This document shows, in pieces, positions 5,654 to 13,321 of a stretch of DNA of 13,321 bases (the stretch's first letter is position 1; each line of letters opens with the position of its first letter). This DNA comes from Acanthaster planci (Eukaryota; Echinodermata; Asteroidea; Valvatida; Acanthasteridae), in assembly GCF_001949145.1 (NCBI RefSeq), contig NW_019091363.1, positions 2,036,237 to 2,049,557 on the forward strand, in the 5' to 3' direction. The notes under the pieces were generated by a model, which saw nothing but the letters and a program-made list of their open reading frames with translations, was not told the DNA's origin and did not search any database. The translations under genes and the position numbers were made by a program.

Positions 5654-8120
5654 TTTTAGATTCTGCTTCCTGTCTGTGAATTTTTGGCTACTCCAGCAGC
5701 ACTGAATTGGTCGTTTTGAAGCATGGCGGACTCAAAAGGAGGGCACTGGTTGAAGTGGGTAAATGTGGAGTAAACACAGAAGATTTGTCCCAAACCAAAG
5801 TGCACCCTCCCGTTGTGTCCACCATATTTTAAAAAAAAATTATCGAACGGAAGATACAGAATGCACACCGGGGCTATGATTTGACAAATTGACCAGTGTA
5901 CAGTGCTCAAGTTAATAAATGTCGTAGGTATCTTCGGCTGTGACGGAACCACCCGGCAGCGGCTCTGAATACACACACTCCTTTGGGACTACAACGATGC
6001 ATGAGCCACAGCGGCCGTTTTGTTTCCAGCCGTAGCCAGATCATTTACAAACCACTTTACATGTATCTCGCAGCGTACATTTACGTACAGGTTCAATCGC
6101 CGCTGCGTGGGGAATAGAGCTGCATGTACATGTTTTTTCCAGTATTGTTGCGACGCATGCCACCATTATAGGGGTTATTGGAACCAACAAAACAACGGAA
6201 AACAAACAACGCCCACTCATATTTTAAAAATACACCATGACAATCCGGGATTTCCCGCAGTTTTCGGGGAGTGATGAGAAATGATTAAAGTCCATTCTTG
6301 TCCATTGGCATGATTACTAATGTACGCGAAAATCTACACCAAATTTGGGAATGATTTTTATCGATAAGCACTAAATTTAGGACCCGGAGGTATACGTGCC
6401 CAAAAGAGCGGACAACTTTATAGGTAAGTAGGGGTAATTTTCTGTCGAAACCTACGAAACGATGGGATAATGTGTAGTCCTGGAGAAAACCTGGTCGTCC
6501 TGTAAAGGCTAAATACTGCCGGCTGTGACACATTGTTGAACTGGCAGAGTGTGTCTTTAGGCTGAAATTTGGTCTTCCATGAAAATGTGTCCTCCCAATA
6601 TGGATGACCAACATACATTTCATATTAGGCCTGTCCGTATTGCACTACAAAAGCGCACAAACAAAAATCGTTTCAAAGCAACACCATTACCGTGAAGAAC
6701 AGATCGTCGACGAGCGGGCGTGTGTGTGCACCATTGATTTGAGAACAGGTATGGAGGTACTAGGACGCGGGCGAGTAACAGATGATCGCCTACGCACACA
6801 AACATTGGATGTAAAGAGAAGTGTTATCTCTACTTGGGGCGTAGTTGAGATTGCGACTGGTGGTCAAAGGTATAGAGGAGACAGAAGAAGTGGCAACTCC
6901 GGTACTTCAAAGTGTTCAACGATGATCGCTGCCGAGTGAGACGAATAATAGAAAACATTCCAAAAATGCTTGATTCCTGCCTGCATCTTAGCCGGACAAG
7001 TGGGGCCAGTAATATCCCAGCAATACTTGTAGTTTTTTGCTTGCAATTAAATAAAAATTATTGCTGTGACCAGGAAATAAAGAGAAAACTCCCTATTAGA
7101 CACACTTTTGCCATCGTAAATAAACTTTTACATTTTGATACACTGTTCCATTATTCATGCAAAGTTTGTAATTTTATTCTTATCCCTCCAGTACTCCAGT
7201 GTTCAAAGACTTGGTACGAATTTGGCTTAGACTGGCCAACAAAATGTTGACTTTTACTGGAAAGCTAAGTTCATAAGTAACAAAATGCGCTATTTCATCA
7301 CAGGGAGTGATCGTGAAATCTCATAAAATACGCTTTTGTACAAGTGCCATATTAAAAATTATTCAAACAAAACACAAAATCTTGTAAAAAAAAACGGGTT
7401 ATTTATTCCCAAAATAACTCCAGAAGAAAATCATTGAGGGCAATGACTGCACATATATATATTTAGGACACACAGCTTAATGCAAGCAACTGCGCAAACA
7501 TTAAATTTGGTGTTGTCATGAGATAATACCAGGCACCAACAAAGCACGAATATTCAATTTCCTATACCTAAGTGCACAAAATTTTAAGGATGTAGATTAC
7601 CAGCGACAAATTACAGCACCGACCACATATAGGTACCAAGGGGTTTCGTGGTTGCGAAACAGCTGGTGCGTAGCGAGCGTTTGCTGCACTCTGGCTATGG
7701 ACATACCAGGCTTGCCAGAAAGCGGTGATTGGCCAGGTGTTACAGCCCCGGCAGTTCAAACTCCCGTGTCATTCCCCTATGATTATAACTTATGCAGGAA
7801 AACTTACTAGGTGTCTGCGTAATAATTATAAACATAACGAGCAGAGGACAAGCGATATCGATTAACTTCTGGAACATCCTGTCGACGCTACATAAAGTAA
7901 ACTGTCCAGCCCCCATGTTGAGGAGCCACCCAAATTGTCAGTTTCTAACCTTCTATTATCGCACCCGCCGACTACAGAGCATAATGGAGTATTCAGTGCT
8001 TGTTGTGTGAGCCACAATAATGCTAGGTCTTAGTTTTAGGTAAGGTCATGGACGGGGAACATGAATACTACTGCAACGGATAGATCCAGAATCGAATGTT
8101 GGGGGGGGCAGGGACAAACT
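5654..8120. other. 2.47-kb segment absent from the first duplicate
   Basis: Blocks A and B are almost adjacent upstream of gene 1 but are split here. AATTCAG occurs at both edges (5647-5653 and 8121-8127), like a target-site duplication. No terminal inverted repeats, poly-A tail or transposase are seen. The longest frames (minus 5656-5976, minus 6285-6623, plus 6604-6939) have no recognised domain. It may be a non-autonomous insertion, or ancestral sequence deleted from copy 1. The inside is mostly unremarkable AT-rich DNA, with an eight-G run at 8101-8108. Confidence 0.5.
5723..5758 (+). CDS. Possible 12-codon first coding exon (partial, speculative)
   Basis: ATG in AAGCATGGC (A at -3, G at +4) opens a 12-codon stretch, MADSKGGHWLKW, directly followed by GTAAAT, an acceptable splice donor. 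The same design (12 codons ending Leu-basic-Trp, then GTAA) occurs at 13102-13137. No partner exon was identified downstream, so this may be coincidence. Confidence 0.2.
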
Positions 8121-8121
8121 A

Positions 8122-8201
8122 ATTCAGGAATTTCTGTATGAACACTTTGAACCCTCTCTGAAGGATTTGTTTTGTTTTAAAGGCTTTGGAAAGGAAGGCA
8201 G
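8122..8201 (+). other. Candidate 5'UTR exon of gene 2
   Basis: This is the counterpart of 232-312, ending in GGCAG before GTAAAA. The left boundary is unknown. An in-frame TAA lies upstream of the ATG once the intron is removed, as in gene 1. Confidence 0.45.
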
Positions 8202-8493
8202 GTAAAATTACCCCCCAAATAGTATTTCTCTCCTTAAAATTTTAAAAAGAATTTCCCTTTCGGGGGGCATGCCCCCCATCTGTTTATGTTTTTTGCACGG
8301 TATTCTGCCAGTAAGGTTTTGTATCAAGACTGGTTTAAGTGCAGTGTAATAAGTAATGAGTCGTTAACATTTTTATATTTATATAGTGTTGGTTGGTGCA
8401 TTGCCGCAAAAAAATGGAACACTCTTTTCCCAGTGAATTCATGATGCATGAACTTTTACTGTTCCTTTTTCATTTTTGGATGGTTTATTACAG
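8202..8493 (+). other. Predicted 5'UTR intron of gene 2 (GT-AG)
   Basis: It starts GTAAAATT and ends TTTATTACAG before ACCATGG. It is 292 bases long and about 95% identical to the gene 1 intron. Conservation of both splice sites in the two copies supports the call. Confidence 0.6.
8262..8277. promoter_or_regulatory. 16-bp G/C palindrome in intron 1 of gene 2
   Basis: GGGGGGCATGCCCCCC is perfectly symmetrical. In gene 1 the outermost G is an A, so the perfect repeat there is 14 bp. The centre contains a p53-family half-site match, GGGCATGCCC. Confidence 0.3.
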
Positions 8494-8496
8494 ACC

Positions 8497-11460
8497 ATGG
8501 AAGCTTGGAATCGCCTTTTGACATCTGCTCGGGTCGAACCTGCAGACCTTTTTCGTCAGATACTGACAGAGGTCTTGGACGACCTCATGGACCAGGTTTC
8601 GGGACCATCAAGGACTGAAAAAGTCAAGCATTCTTTGCGAAACATCTCCCGGATGTACAAAGGAGGACTTTCGAGGGCCTCTAGTCAGTATCGACCCGAC
8701 TGGAGTGACTCAGCCAACCGCTGCGCCTACGTGTTCCTGTACCTGATGCAGCATTGCCATCTCGTTTACTCCTCACTTCAACGCGAATCAAATGACATCA
8801 TAGCTGCATGGCGCAACATGAGCAACATGAAAGTGTGCAGCATCGGAGGCGGGCCTGGATCTGACCTGGTGGGCGTGACAACCTTCCTCCGTGAGTATGG
8901 AATATTTCCTCCTTCGCTGGAGTGTCTGGTCTTGGATTTGTATCCCAACTGGAAAGACACGTGGGACACAATACACCAATGCATTCCAGAGCATTTTAGG
9001 GTAAAATACGAAAGGTGCGATGTTGTCACAGATGTAGGTCTCGCAAGCAATGCCCATCAATTCATCCAACAGGCTGACTTGATCACCTTGGTAAAATTCT
9101 TCTCAGCAGTATCTGCGTTCTTCCGAACGGACCAAGGACGATCGCGAGGCAACTTCCTCCGTTCGATTCTCCGAGAAATAAAACCCGGGTGTTTAGTGCT
9201 GTACATCGACAACGTGCATGACAGCGACACTCAGTTTGAGAGGGAATTCGCCTCACGAGTCGGCCTGGAGAAGGTGTCCCAATTTCGCGGTCGTCCCACA
9301 TTGCCTTTTGATCAGTATTCCTTGACTGTAGAGAACTACTGCCGCGTCCTCGATTTCAAGCCAATGCGTAGCTGCAATGTCATTATCCAACTGTACAAGA
9401 AGGAAGCAGTTCAACGATTCAGTCGACTGGTCACACCCTTCGATTATATAAACTCTGGTTCAGGCCGCTTGGACAATATCAACCGTCCCGGCAGTCTCCA
9501 GCCTCGTCTTAGTTTCTGCCCTTCAACTGAGGGGGTCCCAATGTCAGTTCCCGCATCGCAGTTTGCTAGACCTGCGCTTTTTGGGTGGACGACCCGTTCA
9601 AATCAGACAGAGAGGAAGTCCACCCCTTCTGTAAACCCATACGACAACCAGCAGCGAGTGCCAATGGTTGTGCGTGGCACCAATGTCCTTGCACCTCCCT
9701 CTGGTTTTCCGCATTTCTCAGTGCAGCAACAGACGCGCTGGTACACGAGTCAGGTATGGTCTTCAGTTGGGTCACGTCTTGCCTGTACTTTCTCATCTCC
9801 AACGACCACGACACGCCGGCACGCATCCACGACACACCACGCAATTGGACCAGTCACGCAAGTGCGGGCAACAATTCCCCCTACAAGTACTACCCTTGAT
9901 CATGGTTATCCAAAGATGGGTCTACATGCAAGCCCTGTTTTGAACCAAGTGCCGGCCTCGAGAATTCATCCAAGAATAACCTCGACAGCAGTATATTCGA
10001 CAGCTACAATGTACTCACCTGTGAAGCTCACACAAACACCAGCCGCGTCTTGCCGAGCTCAACCCACCGATCAAGGTTATGCAAAGATGGATCAGCATGC
10101 ATTCCGTGTGCAGAACCGTGTGCTGGCCTCGACTCCCGATCTAAGAACAACCCCGACCCCGTTAAGTTCTGTAGCTACAACGAGCTCGCCTATAAAGTTC
10201 ACACTTAAGCCAGCCACGTCCTTTCGAGCTCCACCCACCGACTGTAGTTATCCAAAGGTAGGTCAACGTGCAAACTTAGTTTTGAAGCAAGTGCCCGCCT
10301 CCACTTCCAACTCAAGACCAACCTCGACGTCCGTGCATTCGTCAGTGACAATAAACTCCCCTGTAAAATTCGCGCAAGTGAAAGCTCCGAAGCAAAACAG
10401 CACCCCTCGGCCTTTGAACTTGAATCCCTTTGAAAGATACACGAAACATAAGCACCAGGTACCTACAAGTCCTGAACATAAACCAGTTCTAATGCCGGAC
10501 GAGACTGAAGTGAGAGGAAAACAACGAGAACAAGGCTGTGATAGGAGAGCACAGAGGGCAGGGACCAATTCATTATTTTCGCCCCTTCCGTCACAACAGT
10601 TGACTTACCCATTCCTGAAGGAGACCAATGCCAGCATCAGCCCTGGTAACATGCACATTACCTCAATGGGTAGTACCACTTCCAGCTGTCTGACAAGAGG
10701 GCTACCTGTCGACAAGACAACTGGAGGAAGTGTTCCTTACATAAAGCGGGTGTCTACGGTTCAAAATCAGAGTGACAACTCCATTTCACACCCACAAACA
10801 ATGACTATCGGTCCGAATACAAGTACGCTGTCTCGTGCGAGTCGATCCTCCTTAACCGAAAAGTACTTGTCGGCCTGGGGTCCTGATCCAATTAGGTCCT
10901 CTCAATCCAGAAATTCGACTTTGACGAAGACAAGCTCATCTACAAAAGAATCAACGGATTCCAAGCCTCACACTGACACCTTTCTTTCAAAACAGATGTC
11001 ACAAAGACTGTGTCTACAGGACATTGCAAGTAATGAGTCGGAGAATACTAACCATAAGTATACCTCACCATCTGAACTATCCTCAACACAGCGTTCAAAA
11101 TCAATAAGGTCAACTGGTTCAGAACGTCATGAACACCTGAAATATAAAGGAGCACCAAACACCTCCAGATTCGAGTCAGCCATTTCCCGATGCAGTGAAG
11201 CAACAGGCACAAAGACCAAATCGGCTAGTTCACCAGAACAGAACTTACCGCGATGGGGCTATATCACAGGAAATCGTCAAAGCGATGCCTTTACTGCCAC
11301 TTCCAGAGTATCAACTTTGTCCTCTGATGAGACTCTAGGTTGTTCATCCTATATCAAACCGCGAGCANTAGGTCATCAAAACCACGTCGGTCATCTTACC
11401 ATTACGAATACGAAGGTAGCCTACTACAGACGCTTGCGCTCCATTGCTAACCAAAATTAA
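8497..11460 (+). CDS. Methyltransferase-like protein with Ser/Thr/Pro-rich repeat tail (gene 2)
   Basis: The protein has 987 residues. ATG 8497 lies in ACCATGG just after the intron acceptor, matching gene 1. Residues 1-302 are the same class I SAM methyltransferase-like domain: GGGPGSD at 117-123, D147 after strand 2, ADLITLVKFF from 193, IKPGCLVLYID from 228, CNVIIQLY at 293-300. Beyond residue 302 it shares nothing with gene 1. The remaining 685 residues are rich in Ser, Thr, Pro and basic residues, lack membrane or signal segments and are probably disordered. They include three 57-residue repeats at 466-632. One ambiguous base at 11368 is the first position of an NTA codon, so none of the four bases would give a stop. 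Substrate and partners are unknown. The single long coding exon and TAA at 11458 are clear, though downstream splicing cannot be excluded. Confidence 0.85.
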   Translation: MEAWNRLLTSARVEPADLFRQILTEVLDDLMDQVSGPSRTEKVKHSLRNISRMYKGGLSRASSQYRPDWSDSANRCAYVFLYLMQHCHLVYSSLQRESNDIIAAWRNMSNMKVCSIGGGPGSDLVGVTTFLREYGIFPPSLECLVLDLYPNWKDTWDTIHQCIPEHFRVKYERCDVVTDVGLASNAHQFIQQADLITLVKFFSAVSAFFRTDQGRSRGNFLRSILREIKPGCLVLYIDNVHDSDTQFEREFASRVGLEKVSQFRGRPTLPFDQYSLTVENYCRVLDFKPMRSCNVIIQLYKKEAVQRFSRLVTPFDYINSGSGRLDNINRPGSLQPRLSFCPSTEGVPMSVPASQFARPALFGWTTRSNQTERKSTPSVNPYDNQQRVPMVVRGTNVLAPPSGFPHFSVQQQTRWYTSQVWSSVGSRLACTFSSPTTTTRRHASTTHHAIGPVTQVRATIPPTSTTLDHGYPKMGLHASPVLNQVPASRIHPRITSTAVYSTATMYSPVKLTQTPAASCRAQPTDQGYAKMDQHAFRVQNRVLASTPDLRTTPTPLSSVATTSSPIKFTLKPATSFRAPPTDCSYPKVGQRANLVLKQVPASTSNSRPTSTSVHSSVTINSPVKFAQVKAPKQNSTPRPLNLNPFERYTKHKHQVPTSPEHKPVLMPDETEVRGKQREQGCDRRAQRAGTNSLFSPLPSQQLTYPFLKETNASISPGNMHITSMGSTTSSCLTRGLPVDKTTGGSVPYIKRVSTVQNQSDNSISHPQTMTIGPNTSTLSRASRSSLTEKYLSAWGPDPIRSSQSRNSTLTKTSSSTKESTDSKPHTDTFLSKQMSQRLCLQDIASNESENTNHKYTSPSELSSTQRSKSIRSTGSERHEHLKYKGAPNTSRFESAISRCSEATGTKTKSASSPEQNLPRWGYITGNRQSDAFTATSRVSTLSSDETLGCSSYIKPRAXGHQNHVGHLTITNTKVAYYRRLRSIANQN
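9892..10392 (+). repeat. Three 171-nt coding repeats in gene 2 tail
   Basis: Units span 9892-10062, 10063-10233 and 10234-10392 (57, 57 and 53 residues). Each has a GY/SY-x-K motif near the start, a V-x-x-x-V-x-AS segment in the middle, an S/T-rich stretch and an SP-V/I-K-L/F motif near the end. They are much more diverged from each other than the gene 1 repeats, so this expansion is older. Confidence 0.85.
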
Positions 11461-13050
11461 TGGTGCTTGGCAACGGTACATCTTGTTAAAATGAGCCAAC
11501 GTGCACCATTGTATTTGTATAAGATTAACTGAAAAGGGTTTCTGCAATGGAAAAAATACACAACCTCTAAAATTCACCTTTGTGTCTCATTTAATGTCAT
11601 TTTCAATTTTTGTCACCTCTTTAAATGGTATTTTGCTGTCTTGTTGGTTTTTATGCTAATGAACAGTTCCATATTCACGAACGAAAGTGATGTTACATCG
11701 CGAAGAAAACCTCATTGGTTAACATGAGTTGGTTCACCTGATTTTGCAAGCAAAAGTGTCTTTTTTCTACGTAATAATCAAGCAAGTAGCCCTTTCTGAG
11801 AAGTGTTTTCGGTGAGTTAATTCTTGTTCAACATTTGAACTGAAAAAACTTATGAATAGAATTGTCTTTCGTATAGATGGCATCACAGCAACAGCGTCCA
11901 CAAGTGACCAGGCAAGCATGAATCGTTTTACTGAGTAAAAATGGTACTTTTCAATGCATCGCAACAAAACAGGGATATATAATAATACTCATACGCTGAA
12001 GAAGAGTATAACGTCGCAGAAGCATTGTTTCTGAGACAAATTCATAACTGCTACTCTTTAAATGATGTGTCACTTGTTTTAAGTCCATGTTATATGACAA
12101 ATTCGATAGCGTTCAGAAACTAAGATTTTCTATCAAATTTTATTTTCCTAAAGAGGAAGAAAAATGGCAATTTTTGTATTAAGAGGTATAAGAAGATTCT
12201 TGTTTAATGTGTGATTAATGAAGGATTTATATTTCATTTATCGTTAGGTTTTAGTTACGAATATGTCATCATTTCATATGTTGGAAAGACGGTACTATTG
12301 TGGTATGTGGTTTTAAGTATTCCAGATCAATTTATTCATAAGTACAATTTGCTTCAAACTTAAAGGTCTTAGGTAACCTCAGATGCAATTCAATGAAATA
12401 AAGCAAGGTATGCGCCATGTATTCATTCAAAGAGGTAAATAGCTCATTAACCATTTTGTCAAATGAGAATCGGGGGCAAGTTGATTTGAAATGAAGATTA
12501 TTTCACCATATTGAAGGACCTCTCACGCGTCAAAAAAAATCGAGGTGTGTAAAAAAAATCTGCTGCTCTTGCTGTTCGAGTTACCAAGGTATGTCAGCCA
12601 GAGAGTGTTTCCTTTCAATCGTCGCATAACAAATTTCTTTGAAACTAACCATGCATGGATTGAAACACCTAAAACCATTTATTCGACCCAATCGGGAAAA
12701 AACTTGTAGTCGACATTTTTACATGTACTTTATACAGACACGTGTGTTGCTTTGTTTTCTTAAACGTATACTTAAATGTGACACACACATGTATGACCAT
12801 GTCATCTTGCCTTCACGTTACTGAAATCTATAGGCACGTTTCAAGATTCAACTTTTGGTATTCATTTTAAATCTATTATTGTTTACGCTTAATTTTGTTT
12901 AGGTTTGTTTATTATTTGTCAGTGGACTCCGCTGCTGATTTCCAGTGAACATGAGATTTTGGTTTATTTTTACATCAGAGTAGAAGCCCTGATTGTCTGT
13001 GTCCTATTCCGGTTTTATCCCATGGACATAACCAAAGATCCTACAGCACT
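11461..13050. other. AT-rich spacer downstream of gene 2
   Basis: No convincing coding frame, RNA gene or repeat pair was found. An AATAAA at 12397-12402 is the only canonical polyadenylation hexamer noticed, about 940 bases after the stop, so it is a weak candidate for the gene 2 transcript end. Confidence 0.5.
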
Positions 13051-13098
13051 GCGAAGCAGCGTGAATGTTGGCCAGTCGCCCCCAAAAAAGTGTAACGC

Positions 13099-13321
13099 AA
13101 GATGGCCGCTCATGGTATAGGGCGCCGCTTACGTTGGGTAAGGGAAAACTTTTGCTGAATCGCAACGCGTCTATGGAAAATACAAGCAAACCCGCGGTGC
13201 TCTACTAATAATTGCACCAATTATACATGCCAAACTACCCCGACTCTTTCTACCATCTCTCGAGAAACAAACAAATGTGAGAGAAGTCTTGCTTGGAGAA
13301 AGTTAAGCACGAAAGAAAGCG
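13099..13321 (+). promoter_or_regulatory. Possible CpG-rich 5' end of a downstream gene
   Basis: AAGATGGCCGC at 13099-13109 resembles the YY1 motif AAGATGGCGGC that overlaps start codons of many housekeeping genes. The next bases are rich in CpG compared with the preceding 1.5 kb. The window ends before any second exon could be seen. Confidence 0.35.
13102..13137 (+). CDS. Possible 12-codon first coding exon (partial)
   Basis: ATG with A at -3 and G at +4 opens MAAHGIGRRLRW, followed at 13138 by GTAAGG, a good splice donor. Read without splicing, the frame reaches TGA after seven more codons, so splicing would be needed. The product is unrecognised; the basic residues would suit an organelle-targeting or cytosolic N-terminus equally well. 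Compare 5723-5758. Confidence 0.3.

Larger units (their letters stand above)
8122..9186 (+). repeat. Block B, second copy
   Basis: Partner of 232-1295. Intron length differs by two bases and coding identity at protein level is about 93% (16 changes in 230 residues). The sharp loss of identity after 9186 marks a duplication or gene-conversion boundary inside the coding region. Confidence 0.9.

Noticed and set aside
5656-5976. 106-codon minus-strand frame
   Set aside because: No recognisable domain, unremarkable composition, and it overlaps a possible plus-strand start. Length alone is within chance expectation.
6285-6623. 112-codon minus-strand frame
   Set aside because: No known motif, and an overlapping frame is also open. 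Nothing beyond length supports it.
7753-7763. B-box-like word near 7753 as a tRNA or second SINE
   Set aside because: About four mismatches from the B-box consensus, and no A-box or cloverleaf could be drawn.

Overview
The window looks like nuclear DNA of an animal, most likely a marine invertebrate. The evidence is low gene density, a GT-AG intron, Kozak-type starts, a tRNA-derived SINE and AT-rich spacers with many TACATGTA-type words. A mollusc, another lophotrochozoan or a lancelet would all fit. The sequence alone does not settle the phylum.

Two + strand genes dominate the window, at 606-3890 and 8497-11460. They are tandem paralogues. Each has a non-coding first exon, a 5'UTR intron of about 290 bp and one long coding exon. 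Both begin with about 300 residues of a class I (Rossmann) S-adenosylmethionine methyltransferase-like domain. Motif I is GGGPGSD, an acidic residue ends strand 2, and the strand 4 and 5 segments are clear. The substrate is unknown. After the domain the two proteins are unrelated. Gene 1 has a very acidic tail built from 12-residue units in a 24-residue dimer, interrupted by a 547-base assembly gap. Gene 2 has a Ser/Thr/Pro-rich, probably disordered tail containing three 57-residue repeats.

Layout: 1-213 is block A, which recurs at 5436-5648. 232-1295 is block B (first exon, intron and most of the methyltransferase), which recurs at 8122-9186. In the first copy A and B nearly touch. In the second they are separated by about 2.47 kb flanked by a 7-bp direct repeat. 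The gene 1 repeat array ends at a stop created by a 4-bp duplication, and a decayed remnant continues past it. 3944-5435 holds a CpG-rich patch, a minus-strand SINE and a local tandem duplication. 11461-13100 shows no gene. A possible promoter and first coding exon of another gene lies at 13102-13137.

The strongest biological signal is a methyltransferase-like head kept nearly identical by recent duplication or gene conversion, joined to two unrelated, fast-evolving repetitive tails. By hand count the substitutions are strongly patterned. None changes a residue around the SAM-binding motif (residues 93-165), while amino-acid changes are in excess in residues 37-92.
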